Shown here: piece by piece, positions 17,460-25,868 of the stretch
Numbering within the stretch: position 1 is the stretch's first letter
Layout of the letters: every line of letters starts with the position of its first letter
From: JBMNPT01 sp050943735
GTDB lineage: Bacteria; Bacillota; Clostridia; Oscillospirales; RGIG577
Direction: 5' to 3'
Length of the DNA: 64,000 nucleotides
Assembly (NCBI GenBank): GCA_050943735.1
Contig: JBMNPT010000001.1
Coordinates: 62,001-126,000 of the forward strand
Program-made: the position numbers and the translations under genes
The notes under the pieces: generated by a model
What the model was told of the DNA's origin: nothing
The model's input: the letters and a program-made list of their open reading frames with translations, nothing else
Databases searched by the model: none

Positions 17460-17642
17460 TCAGATCCAGGTGAGGGTTTGTGTCAGCGCCGCTATCACCG
17501 CGCTGCCACACAGCAAGGTCAGCCCGGCGCAGGCCAGCCGCTCTCCCCTGCGCCACAGCCATACGCCATACCACTGGGTATAGCCGCAGGCCAACAGCAC
17601 CGCCACGATCCCCCACCATTGTGCCGTACTCACCTGCTTCAC
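17460..17642 (-). CDS. Small two-helix membrane protein at the end of the ger operon
   Basis: A 60-residue hydrophobic protein with two likely membrane segments (about 9-27 and 35-57, separated by WRRGER). It begins with GTG, which overlaps the GerC-like stop codon in a GTGA arrangement, and AGGAAAG lies five bases upstream. These two details argue that it is translated as the fourth gene of the germination operon. Small fourth proteins (GerD/GerQ-like or GerXD types) are known beside some gerA operons, but I do not recognise this one. Confidence 0.6.
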   Translation of the reverse strand: MKQVSTAQWWGIVAVLLACGYTQWYGVWLWRRGERLACAGLTLLCGSAVIAALTQTLTWI

Positions 17643-18943
17643 CTTCTTTCCTCAAATTTCTGCAAATCCATCTCCGACTGATCCTCATCCTCCTGATAGA
17701 GAATGCTGCCCCGCCGAGTGGTATAATGCACCTTCAATTCCACTTCACACTGGGGATACCGGCTGAACCAGTCAAATGCCTCCCACTCATCCACAGTGGA
17801 ACACCCGCCAATGAACAGCCGCCCCAGTCCAAATATATCGGCCTTCCACTGCTGCTGAGCCAACTCCAACAGCCGCTCCATATCGTGCTGCAAAATTCCT
17901 TCTATATATTCATCCAGCTCCTCAATGTGCTGCCGGCTCTCGTAAAAGGTCTCCACCTGACCCTCCTGGACATCTCCCTCCAGGAATACCTCCAATTTCA
18001 CATGGCATACTCCATCCTCCACCCAGCCCTTTCGCCGGGTGGGACGGTCGGGGCCCAACAGCAGAGCCAAATACCGTCCCTCCTGCTGGGGGTCTTCAAA
18101 ACTCAGCTCTTCCACCGTCCCCTCTTGAATCAGATCATACAGGCACTGTTCATAACTGTCCATCATCCCTACCATTCGGTCCCCTTGAAAGACCGCCAGA
18201 CCGGTGACCAGTGATTTCTGGGGGCCCTCCACATTGAGATGCGCAGGCGTCATACCAGTGCCCAGCTCATTCCACATGCCGTCCCGCTGCCAGAAAGGCA
18301 AGGTCTGATTTTCTTCCTTCATCACACCGCCATACAGGGTGACAGGATCCATATAGGTGGCGTACAACTGGTTGTAAAACTCTCCAAACCGCAGGCTTCG
18401 GGTGCCGGCGTCTGACCCGCTCTGCACAATGAGAGAGGCTTCCCGGGTATAATTGCCGCTCATTTTGGCGGAGTGTTCCATGATGAACTCCTTGGCCTGT
18501 CCCTGGGTGACCAGCACCTGCATGATGTTACTGCTGTCCTCATCCCGCTGCAACGGCATGATATACCGGCTCACGCCTCCCCGGGCCAGCTCCTCCCCAA
18601 TGCACAGAAATTCCACATGAGTCAGGGATACTTGTTTGGGCATCAGCCGGGACAACATGCCAATCCCCTCCACCATGGTGGGGCATTGAATGGTGTACAC
18701 ATTGCTGTCTCCCTGGTCAAAAGGGTCCTCCTCTCCACCACTGGTGGGCGCCGATCCGCCCGATCCGGTATAGGTGGGGAATTTCACCGTCAGCAGCAGG
18801 TTGTCTCCCTCTCCCTGATCCACACCCAGAAATAGAGGAAACACCAGATCATTCACCTCTCTGGCCTCCTGACAGCCGGTGCACAAGGTCATCACCCCAG
18901 CCAGTGCCAACGCCGCCGCCCGGTTAGCCCATCTGCTTTTCAT
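17639..18943 (-). CDS. gerKC: Spore germination lipoprotein, Ger(x)C family
   Basis: A 434-residue C-subunit of a GerA-type germinant receptor. It has a lipoprotein signal peptide with lipobox LCTGC (Cys near 24), then the family opening REVNDLVFPLFLGVD, the domain I segment SLTHVEFLCIGEELA, and a C-terminal domain near IFGLGRLFI. It sits on the outer face of the spore inner membrane together with the A and B subunits. AAAGGAGG precedes the ATG. It overlaps the preceding B-subunit gene by 20 bases, consistent with translational coupling. The symbol is used in the general sense of the family; the germinant is unknown. Confidence 0.9.
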   Translation of the reverse strand: MKSRWANRAAALALAGVMTLCTGCQEAREVNDLVFPLFLGVDQGEGDNLLLTVKFPTYTGSGGSAPTSGGEEDPFDQGDSNVYTIQCPTMVEGIGMLSRLMPKQVSLTHVEFLCIGEELARGGVSRYIMPLQRDEDSSNIMQVLVTQGQAKEFIMEHSAKMSGNYTREASLIVQSGSDAGTRSLRFGEFYNQLYATYMDPVTLYGGVMKEENQTLPFWQRDGMWNELGTGMTPAHLNVEGPQKSLVTGLAVFQGDRMVGMMDSYEQCLYDLIQEGTVEELSFEDPQQEGRYLALLLGPDRPTRRKGWVEDGVCHVKLEVFLEGDVQEGQVETFYESRQHIEELDEYIEGILQHDMERLLELAQQQWKADIFGLGRLFIGGCSTVDEWEAFDWFSRYPQCEVELKVHYTTRRGSILYQEDEDQSEMDLQKFEERR

Positions 18944-20030
18944 CCGATGTCCCTCCTTTTTTCCCGCGCAGCACCGCTACCACCAATGCCACCAGGGGAA
19001 TTCCCATCTGCCACACAATGCTGTAATGACGCAAGATGTTCAAATGCACATTCAGCAGGGTGGTAAAACTCCGGGGTGCCAGCGCCACCGTGAAAATCAA
19101 AAAGAAAAAGGGCAGCGCCATAACGGTGGTCCGCCGGATGGAAAACATCCTGCCATACAGCCGTACCGTCAGACAGGCGTACGCCGCCACATCCAACACC
19201 AGTGACAGAATGAATATGAACAGGAAAATGGCTTCAAACCGTTCAAAAAACCGGTTGAAATAAATGCGGCGTACCATCTCCAGCACCGGCGACATATGCA
19301 GCTGGGAGATGTTGTAGGGAAAGGCCAGACAATAGCACAGGGTGGACAGCGCCAAGAGTCCCCCGGCCACCAGCAGGGCTTTCCAACCAGCCCGACGGGC
19401 TGCGGCAGGATGCTGCATACAGTCAGCCACCACCAGCAGCATAAGCAGCTCATCCAGAGCGCTGCTGCCCCACAGACCGCCGCTTAGGGTGGCCTGTGCG
19501 CCGCGCCCCCACACCGGCAGCAAATTCACCAGCTCATACTGGGGGATGGACATGAGCAAAATCACACCCAAGCCACCCAGTACCACCCACAGACAGGCAG
19601 CGGATACCCGAGCCACACAGGTCACACCTCCTCGCACCAGCACCAGCATGGTGAGCAGCAGCGCCAGCAAAATCATCTGCACATTGGTGTTGCCCAATTG
19701 GTAGGAGCGCAGCAGTTCCGCACCCTCCCGCAGATTGATGCCGCAATAATACACCCCATGGGCCACCAGCAAAAGTCCTGCAATCCGACCCAGTACCGGG
19801 CCAAAGGTGCGCTGCAGAATCTCCGCCAGCCCCACACCTGGAAAGCGCTCCAACAGCAGACCCAAAATCCACAGAAATCCACCGGCGACCACAAGAGATA
19901 CCAGCGCCAGCTGCCAGGCCGCCGGACCTGCTTGTCCGCACAACACCTTGATGTAGGAATAAAAGGTCTTGGCCAGCAGCATCAACGCCAGCATGGCAAA
20001 GACCTGAAATTCACTGAGTTTGCGTTCCAA
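18924..20030 (-). CDS. gerKB: Spore germination permease subunit, GerAB/endospore family
   Basis: A 368-residue B-subunit with about ten membrane helices, of the APC-superfamily fold thought to bind the germinant. Family landmarks are the FQVFAMLALML opening, VHGVYYCGINLREGAELLRS, and FPYNISQLHMSPVLEMVRRIYF. The start codon is TTG at 20030, supported by GGAGGAG eight bases upstream. It lies 15 bases after the A-subunit gene and overlaps the C-subunit gene downstream. Confidence 0.92.
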   Translation of the reverse strand: MERKLSEFQVFAMLALMLLAKTFYSYIKVLCGQAGPAAWQLALVSLVVAGGFLWILGLLLERFPGVGLAEILQRTFGPVLGRIAGLLLVAHGVYYCGINLREGAELLRSYQLGNTNVQMILLALLLTMLVLVRGGVTCVARVSAACLWVVLGGLGVILLMSIPQYELVNLLPVWGRGAQATLSGGLWGSSALDELLMLLVVADCMQHPAAARRAGWKALLVAGGLLALSTLCYCLAFPYNISQLHMSPVLEMVRRIYFNRFFERFEAIFLFIFILSLVLDVAAYACLTVRLYGRMFSIRRTTVMALPFFFLIFTVALAPRSFTTLLNVHLNILRHYSIVWQMGIPLVALVVAVLRGKKGGTSDEKQMG

Positions 20031-20045
20031 TCCTGTTTCTCCTCC

Positions 20046-21710
20046 TCATCTGTGCCATTTTGGGGGCTCTTTGGTCCAGGGACGGGATACCCGGGGCTGA
20101 TTGCGCCGGTACAACGGATGGAGCCGCCGGCTGCGCAATTCCCGCTGCCACACCGGACGGCGGAACACCAGTCCCTGTCCGCCCTCTTCTCCCTCTTTTT
20201 CCTCCAACACCAGGGTGTCCACCCCAAAGGACTGTTCTCCCACCATCAGGGCCAGGGTGATGACGGTGCCCAGCGCGATGCCCACAAAGCCCATTACCAC
20301 GCCGCACAGCAGCAGAAAAATCCGCAGCAGTCGCACGCCAAAGGTAAAGGAGTAATCGGGCAGCGCAAAAGAGCCCATGCCGGTGAAAGCCACAATGATA
20401 ATCAAAATGGGGCTGACCAGATTGGCCTCCACCGAAGCCTGTCCCAAAATGAGCGCCCCCACAATGCCGATGCTGTTGCCGATGATGCCAGGCACTCGGG
20501 TGGACGCCTCCCGGATCAGGTCAAAGGACAGCACCATGAGAAAGGCCTCCACCACCGAGGGAAAGGGTACATTTTCCCGGGCCTGGGCAATGGCGATGAG
20601 AATGTCGGTGGGAATCATCTCCTGATGGAAATTGGTCAGCGCCACATAGAGCGCCGGCAGGTAGATGGACGCAAACAGCGCAATGCATCGAATGATGCGG
20701 GTGAGGGTACCATACTGCCAGCGCAGAGAGGTGTCTTCGGTAGTGGTGAGCATGCTGGACAGGGTCATGGGCACCACCACCCCAAAGGGACTGCCGTCCA
20801 GAATGATGCCCACCCGTCCTTCATTGAGGTTGGCTGCCACCTTGTCAGGTCGCTCGGTGGAAAGCACCGACGGAAAAATGGAAAAGGGATTGTCCTCGAT
20901 AAACTGCTCCAGCATGCCGCTGCCAAAGATAAAATCTCCCCGCAAGCTGTCCAGCCGGCGTTTCACCTCTTCCACAATGGCCGGATTGCACAGGCCGTCA
21001 ATATACAGCACTGCGCAGCTGCTGCGATTCACATCTCCCACCATGGTGTATTCCACCACCAGCCTGGGGTTTTTGATGATCCGGCGCACCAGAGTGGTGT
21101 TGGTTTTGAGGTTCTCGGTAAAGGCCTCCTGAGGCGCTTTCACCGCTCCTTCGGTCTGGGGAATGTTCACACTGCGCCGCTCATACCCCTTGGTCTCGCA
21201 CACAAAGGCCTGAGAGGCCCCCTGCACCAGCACCAGACTGTCCCCCATCAAAAGCCCGCGGATCCCCTCATCCAAACTGGCCTGGGCCTGTACATTGCCC
21301 ACTTCCACTACGTCCAGCAGCGCCTGAGCCACCGGCTGTTCCTCTTCAGGGGGCAGCCCCTGACGACTCAAGGGCCGGATAATAAAATCACTCACATCCA
21401 CACGGCTGCTCATACCGTCGATGTACAGCACCGCCACCGGCCGGTCTCCCGCCCGCAGCCGCCGCACAATCAAATCCGGATTGCGGTCCGAGCAAAACTG
21501 CTCCTTCACATAGGCCAGATCCTTTTCCAACTGTCCGGTGACCGGCGTGTTCTGCCGCTGAGTCGCCTCTCCAAAATCCCGCTCCTCAGGATCGTTTTCT
21601 CCCGCATCCCCCAGCCTTGGAATGGCAAAGGGTCCCACTCGCTGCGGTTGGTCAAAGGCCAGCCGATTTCGTACCCAATCCCACAAACCTGGTCCCTTTT
21701 CCCGCTGCAT
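20046..21710 (-). CDS. gerKA: Spore germination protein A subunit, GerAA family
   Basis: A 554-residue A-subunit. It has a soluble N-terminal domain (to about residue 300) with AVLYIDGMSSRVDVSDFIIRPL, NVQAQASLDEGIRGLLMGDSLVLV and RRIIKNPRLVVEYTMVGDVNRS. About five membrane segments follow, with the conserved MIPTDILIAIAQARENVPFPSV loop (shown in part). It assembles with the B and C subunits as a nutrient receptor/ion channel in spores. GGAGGAGG precedes the ATG at 21710. The operon was not seen to carry a convincing sigma-G promoter in the 219-base gap upstream, but sigma-G sites are hard to judge by eye. Confidence 0.93.
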   Translation of the reverse strand: MQREKGPGLWDWVRNRLAFDQPQRVGPFAIPRLGDAGENDPEERDFGEATQRQNTPVTGQLEKDLAYVKEQFCSDRNPDLIVRRLRAGDRPVAVLYIDGMSSRVDVSDFIIRPLSRQGLPPEEEQPVAQALLDVVEVGNVQAQASLDEGIRGLLMGDSLVLVQGASQAFVCETKGYERRSVNIPQTEGAVKAPQEAFTENLKTNTTLVRRIIKNPRLVVEYTMVGDVNRSSCAVLYIDGLCNPAIVEEVKRRLDSLRGDFIFGSGMLEQFIEDNPFSIFPSVLSTERPDKVAANLNEGRVGIILDGSPFGVVVPMTLSSMLTTTEDTSLRWQYGTLTRIIRCIALFASIYLPALYVALTNFHQEMIPTDILIAIAQARENVPFPSVVEAFLMVLSFDLIREASTRVPGIIGNSIGIVGALILGQASVEANLVSPILIIIVAFTGMGSFALPDYSFTFGVRLLRIFLLLCGVVMGFVGIALGTVITLALMVGEQSFGVDTLVLEEKEGEEGGQGLVFRRPVWQRELRSRRLHPLYRRNQPRVSRPWTKEPPKWHR

Positions 21711-21929
21711 GCCAACGCCTCCTCCGCACAGTTTTTTCTATGCACAGGTTGCGCCGGTTGTGAAATTTTTATTCTTTTCCGGCCTATATCCACCCAAAAC
21801 TCCACTATATATTGTATTTATCCCCACTTTATGCCATATTTCCGCAATTTTCTTGCTCTCATCCCCCACTTTGTAGTATACTGTAAGAACAGACCTCAGA
21901 AAGGGCCCTGACGCAGGTGGTACACCCTT

Positions 21930-22406
21930 ATGAAAAAATGGATGCTATTCATTCTCTGCGGGCTGTTTGCATGCTTCACAGGATACTATTTTCTGCAAAA
22001 TGTGCAGAGTTCTTTCAGCGCGGCAGACCTGCAGCAAACCTATACTTCTCCGCTGGATCAGCAGGAACTGGTTTCTCCCCGGGACAGCCAGGAAGGACTG
22101 GTCACCCCGCCTCCTCTGGCAGGCCAGCCTCAGCCCCCTGCCGAACCGCGGGATCTCACCCTCTCCATTGGCGGCAGCGAGGGCAGCTTCACCATGCCCT
22201 TCCGGGATGATTTTTCGGTGGAAGCCTTCACCCAGGCGGCACTGGAAGAATACCCGCTGCTGGATTTTGACTACGGCCGGCAGGGACGATGGTATTACAC
22301 CATCAACGGCCAGCCAGTGGAAGAGCCCGCCGAAACCCGTATTTTGCAGGAAGGGGATTCAGTGGTGTGGTATCCCGTTCCCTCTTCGGGAATCCCCCCT
22401 GCCTGA
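21930..22406 (+). CDS. Membrane-anchored DUF4430-like protein
   Basis: A 158-residue protein. It has an N-terminal membrane anchor or signal (residues 4-24), a Pro/Gln-rich linker (about 40-72), and a C-terminal domain of about 80 residues. The segment QGRWYYTINGQPVEEP and the ending ILQEGDSVVWYP match the pattern of DUF4430/transcobalamin C-terminal-like domains, small beta folds that cap cell-surface proteins. No ligand can be assigned. AGGTGG precedes the ATG at slightly long spacing. It diverges from the germination operon and converges on the GH26-like gene. Confidence 0.7.
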   Translation: MKKWMLFILCGLFACFTGYYFLQNVQSSFSAADLQQTYTSPLDQQELVSPRDSQEGLVTPPPLAGQPQPPAEPRDLTLSIGGSEGSFTMPFRDDFSVEAFTQAALEEYPLLDFDYGRQGRWYYTINGQPVEEPAETRILQEGDSVVWYPVPSSGIPPA

Positions 22407-22413
22407 CAAACGC

Positions 22414-22451
22414 AAAAAAGGATGCTTTCTTTATAAGAAAGCATCCTTTTT
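22414..22451. terminator. Bidirectional intrinsic terminator
   Basis: An 11-bp stem GGATGCTTTCT/AGAAAGCATCC (22420-22430 and 22436-22446) is flanked by A6 on the left and T5 on the right. It can therefore end both the DUF4430-like gene (+) and the GH26-like gene (-). Confidence 0.92.
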
Positions 22452-22462
22452 CATTGCCAATT

Positions 22463-24259
22463 TCAGGAGTGCCAGCCCTCCCGGGTATAGCCGGCCAGAC
22501 CCTCCCGGAACGCCTCCACCGTTCCCGGCGTCTCATCCAGCCAATAGGGACGGGCCACATTGCCCTCCGCATCCCAGTCCGCGTAGCTGAACCACACCGC
22601 AATTTTAATGTTGGGGTACTTACCGATGTGCTGGAACATATTGCGGATCCAGGCTTCCTTGTCGCCGCCCACACTGCTGGAGGCAAATTCGGTGATGATC
22701 CAGGGGAATTCTCCAAAGGTCTCCCCGTACAACGCCTGAATGTGATCGTAAATCACGTCAAATTCCCGCCATTCTTCGCCCCACTGGGTGTAATAAGTGC
22801 CGTTGTTGTATCCAGTGACACCGATCATTTGCACATACTCATTGCCGGGGTAATAGGCCAGAGAATCATTCCACCGGCTGGGGGGAGCATTTCGGTCGTT
22901 GGGATTGAAAATCCAAATGCAGTTGTTGACTCCTTCCTCCTGGAAAATCTCATACATCCTGCGCCAACAGGCAATGAAAATATCGGGGTCTCCCATATTC
23001 ACCACACCGCCGTAACTGGTCCAGTCGCTGTTCATCTCATTGCACACCCGGAAAAGGAAGGGGTGCTCAAACTCTTTGGCCTGCCGGGCAAACCGGCGGA
23101 TGGCATCCTCTTTGCCACGGTACAGATCCAGCAGAGGACTGTAGCCGAACATGTCCTCGTTGTTGTTTTCGGTGAGCTGGTAGGTGAGCTCCACAATGCG
23201 CCCCTCATCCCAGTTCTTCTGCATGAACTCGGTGGGGAAGTCGTGAATGGAATGGACATAGGACAAAATCACCGGGAAGCGATAGTCCAGCTCCTCCTCC
23301 AGCTGAGGCACCGTCGTCTCAATGCCCTCGCCGTAAATGTCCTCCACGAAAATGCCCCACCGCAAATCATCGCTGTCCGCGATGCGATGGTACAGCTCTT
23401 TGGTTTCCTCGGTCCAGAAATCCGGCAGCTCAGGCTTAAAATCGGTGTACAATCCGCCGCTGCCCACCGGCTGGAACAGCCGGAACTCTTCCAGCATCTG
23501 AGGGATCTGCCCCTGCATTTCCTCGGCATCCTCATGACGGTATTTCAGTACAATCCGAATGAAATCCCGTCCGCCGGTGCGCAGATATACATAACTGTAG
23601 GCGTCATAGAGGTCGTCCGGCATCTCCTCAATCACCGCATGGTACACAATGCCCGAATTCCCCGCCGCTTCCACCGGCTCGGTCTGACTCACCGTCACCC
23701 GGTTGAGCTCCTGCCAACCCTCGTTGAGCAAAAACCGGCTCTGATAATATCCAATGTACTGGTCAATGCCATCGTCAAAGGTATACCAGGGCACCAGCTG
23801 GGCCAACCCATCCGCCATGGCCTGCTCAATGCTCTGATAGGGGGAATACTCCCGGGAGATGATACACTGATACCCCTCTCCCTCGGCCCGGGTCACCGCC
23901 GCACTGAGGCTGAAATCAAACTCCGTACCGGCGGGAAAATCCATCTGATAGCCGTCGCTGTAATTCACCAGCCGGGTGCGGTCCTGTGCCTCATACACCC
24001 GTTTGTTGTCGCCGTTGTAGTCGAACTGCCGCTCCTGGGCTTGTTCCCCGTTCACATAGAGCTGCATCTCCCACCCTTCAGGCAGACCTTCCACTTCCTG
24101 CTTCTGGGTGGAGGGCGCCATATGCAGCACCTGATATTTGACAAACTTTTTCAGCTGCAGGGCATAGGGGTGCTGGCTGCGATAGAGCAGCACCATACCC
24201 ACCGCTCCCAGCAGCAGGCAGATCCCCAACGCAATCGCCCATTTTTTCCTGTGTTTCAT
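22463..24259 (-). CDS. Membrane-anchored GH26-like glycoside hydrolase
   Basis: A 598-residue protein with a single N-terminal membrane helix (about 7-24, no obvious cleavage site). An extracellular region of about 270 residues resembles no family I recognise. The C-terminal barrel is similar to GH26 endo-mannanases: FRVCNEMNSDW offers the acid/base Glu408 and WIITEFASSS the nucleophile Glu524, followed by a WFSYADWD segment. GH26 enzymes cut beta-mannans or related beta-glucans. The start ATG at 24259 has GAGGAAG upstream; the longer frame runs into the rplQ terminator and is not used. An anchored wall-facing enzyme could act on a self or host polysaccharide. Confidence 0.8.
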   Translation of the reverse strand: MKHRKKWAIALGICLLLGAVGMVLLYRSQHPYALQLKKFVKYQVLHMAPSTQKQEVEGLPEGWEMQLYVNGEQAQERQFDYNGDNKRVYEAQDRTRLVNYSDGYQMDFPAGTEFDFSLSAAVTRAEGEGYQCIISREYSPYQSIEQAMADGLAQLVPWYTFDDGIDQYIGYYQSRFLLNEGWQELNRVTVSQTEPVEAAGNSGIVYHAVIEEMPDDLYDAYSYVYLRTGGRDFIRIVLKYRHEDAEEMQGQIPQMLEEFRLFQPVGSGGLYTDFKPELPDFWTEETKELYHRIADSDDLRWGIFVEDIYGEGIETTVPQLEEELDYRFPVILSYVHSIHDFPTEFMQKNWDEGRIVELTYQLTENNNEDMFGYSPLLDLYRGKEDAIRRFARQAKEFEHPFLFRVCNEMNSDWTSYGGVVNMGDPDIFIACWRRMYEIFQEEGVNNCIWIFNPNDRNAPPSRWNDSLAYYPGNEYVQMIGVTGYNNGTYYTQWGEEWREFDVIYDHIQALYGETFGEFPWIITEFASSSVGGDKEAWIRNMFQHIGKYPNIKIAVWFSYADWDAEGNVARPYWLDETPGTVEAFREGLAGYTREGWHS

Positions 24260-24292
24260 AGTGGCTTCCTCTCTTTTTCGGGTATTTGTTTC

Positions 24293-24301
24293 ATTATACC
24301 A
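24293..24301 (-). promoter_or_regulatory. Probable extended -10 promoter of the GH26-like gene
   Basis: TATAAT (24293-24298) preceded by TGG on the minus strand, 33 bases before the start codon. No good -35 hexamer is visible at the usual distance, so an extended -10 mode is assumed. Confidence 0.45.
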
Positions 24302-24337
24302 CACCGGCAGGGCCGGGGGAATCCCCCTTTGCCGCGC

Positions 24338-24370
24338 AAAAAACCCCGGCAGAAACTCTGCCGGGGTTTT
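24338..24370 (-). terminator. Intrinsic terminator of the S10-spc-alpha cluster
   Basis: A 9-bp GC stem CCCCGGCAG/CTGCCGGGG (24344-24352 and 24358-24366), extended by A/T pairing and followed on the minus strand by six T, lies 20 bases after the rplQ stop. It closes the ribosomal gene cluster. Confidence 0.93.
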
Positions 24371-24389
24371 TCTCAATGAATGGGCTGAA

Positions 24390-24731
24390 TTAAACCAGTT
24401 CGATGATGGCCATTTCAGCAGCGTCACCGCGACGGGGGCCGGTACGGAGAATTCTGGTGTAACCACCATTTCTCTCAGCGTACTTGGGGGCGATCTCGTC
24501 GAACAGCTTTACCACCACTTCTCTCTTGGTGATGTAAGAGAGAGCCTGGCGCTTGCTGTGCAGGGTATTGGTCTTACCCAGGGTGATCATCTTTTCTGTC
24601 ACATTTTTTACTTCTTTCGCGCGGGCGACCGTGGTCTCGATCTTGCCGTTTTCCAGCAGATAGGTGACCATGGCACGCAGCATGGCGCGTCTTTGGTCAG
24701 TGGGTCTGCCCAGCTTGCGAGCCTTTGCCAT
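24390..24731 (-). CDS. rplQ: 50S ribosomal protein L17
   Basis: 113 residues, opening MAKARKLGRPTDQRRAMLRAM, the typical L17 start, and ending with the GPRRGDAAEMAIIELV tail. L17 sits at the exit-tunnel side of the large subunit. It is the last gene of the alpha operon, immediately downstream of rpoA as in other Firmicutes, and is followed by the cluster terminator. Confidence 0.98.
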   Translation of the reverse strand: MAKARKLGRPTDQRRAMLRAMVTYLLENGKIETTVARAKEVKNVTEKMITLGKTNTLHSKRQALSYITKREVVVKLFDEIAPKYAERNGGYTRILRTGPRRGDAAEMAIIELV

Positions 24732-24782
24732 ACCTGTTTACCTCCTCATATGCGTATCTTCCGTCATGGGTCTATGGCAGGT

Positions 24783-25733
24783 TTATTCCTCGTCGCTCTT
24801 GAGACCCAGGCCGAGGGCATCCATCTTGTGCATGACCTCTTCCAGGGACTTACGACCGAGGTTTCTCACCTTCATCATGTCCTCTTCGGATTTATTGATT
24901 AAGTCTTCTACCGTATTGATGCCAGCACGCTTGAGACAATTGAACGAGCGGACAGACAGATCCAGCTCTTCGATGGTCATCTCCAGCACCTTTTCCTTAC
25001 GGGTTTCTTCCTTTTCCACCATGATCTCGGTGTTCTTGGCGTCATCCGAGAGATCAATGAACAGGTTGAGGTGCTCCGAAAGGATCTTGGCGCCCAGGGA
25101 AATGCTCTCCTGAGCGGAGATGGTGCCGTCGGTCCAAACTTCCAGCGTCAGCTTATCATAATCCGTCACCTGGCCCACACGAGTGTTTTCCACAGTGTAG
25201 TTCACCTTGTGTACGGGAGTAAAGATGGAATCCACCGGAATGGTACCAATGATGGTGCCCATTGCCTGTTTGTTCTTGTCAGCCGGTACATAGCCACGAC
25301 CCTTTTTCAGGGTGATCTCCATGTACAGCTTGGCATCATCGTTGAGGGTTGCAATGTGCAGATCCTTGTTGATGATCTCCACATCCGCATCGCACTTGAT
25401 GTCTCCCGCGCACACGTCGCAGCGGCCTTCCGCCTCGATGTGTACCACCTTGACGCCATCCCCATGCAGGATGGTAGTGAGTTCCTTGAGGTTCAGCACG
25501 ATCTCGGTCACATCCTCCTTGACACCGGGGATGGTGGAAAACTCATGCTGTACACCTTCAATTTTCACAGAGCACACAGCGGTGCCCGGCAGGGAAGAAA
25601 GCAGGATCCGTCTGAGGGAATTGCCCAGTGTAATGCCATACCCGCGTTCCAGCGGCTCTACCACAAATTTGCCGTAGGTTCCGTCCGGCGTGGTCTTGAC
25701 ACACTCAATGCGAGGCTTTTCGATTTCAATCAC
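24783..25733 (-). CDS. rpoA: DNA-directed RNA polymerase alpha subunit
   Basis: 316 residues. The N-terminal dimerisation domain has the assembly segment ERGYGITLGNSLRRILLSSLPG. The C-terminal domain (about 240-305) has LDLSVRSFNCLKRAGINTVEDL, which binds UP elements and regulators. Translation begins at GTG (25733) behind AAAGGAGGG, reading MIEIEKPRIE. Length and order (rpsD-rpoA-rplQ) are standard. Confidence 0.98.
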   Translation of the reverse strand: MIEIEKPRIECVKTTPDGTYGKFVVEPLERGYGITLGNSLRRILLSSLPGTAVCSVKIEGVQHEFSTIPGVKEDVTEIVLNLKELTTILHGDGVKVVHIEAEGRCDVCAGDIKCDADVEIINKDLHIATLNDDAKLYMEITLKKGRGYVPADKNKQAMGTIIGTIPVDSIFTPVHKVNYTVENTRVGQVTDYDKLTLEVWTDGTISAQESISLGAKILSEHLNLFIDLSDDAKNTEIMVEKEETRKEKVLEMTIEELDLSVRSFNCLKRAGINTVEDLINKSEEDMMKVRNLGRKSLEEVMHKMDALGLGLKSDEE

Positions 25734-25868
25734 GTATTAACCCTCCTTTGTGATTCAATGTCTTCTCCAATATTCTGGGGTACTTGAGGGTACACACTGC
25801 CCGTCTAAGCGACTCCACAGGATTCTCTCCCGAAACAGCTTCGGGAGAAAAACCCGGTGTAATGGATA
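25734..25868 (-). other. rpsD-rpoA spacer with a strong non-terminator stem-loop
   Basis: This 135-base gap is long for the cluster. It contains a perfect 9-bp hairpin TCTCCCGAA/TTCGGGAGA with a 5-base loop (25826-25848) that has no T run after it. It may tune expression of rpoA relative to the ribosomal genes, or serve as a processing site or internal r-protein target. No promoter with good hexamers is evident. Confidence 0.5.

Noticed and set aside
19698..21911. A 737-codon plus-strand open frame opposite the germination genes
   Set aside because: Composition is that of a reverse-strand shadow (His/Gln/Pro-rich) and the minus-strand genes are clearly real.
22289..24379. A 696-codon plus-strand frame opposite the GH26-like gene
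   Set aside because: No start signal or recognisable domain; the opposite strand has a signal anchor and catalytic motifs.
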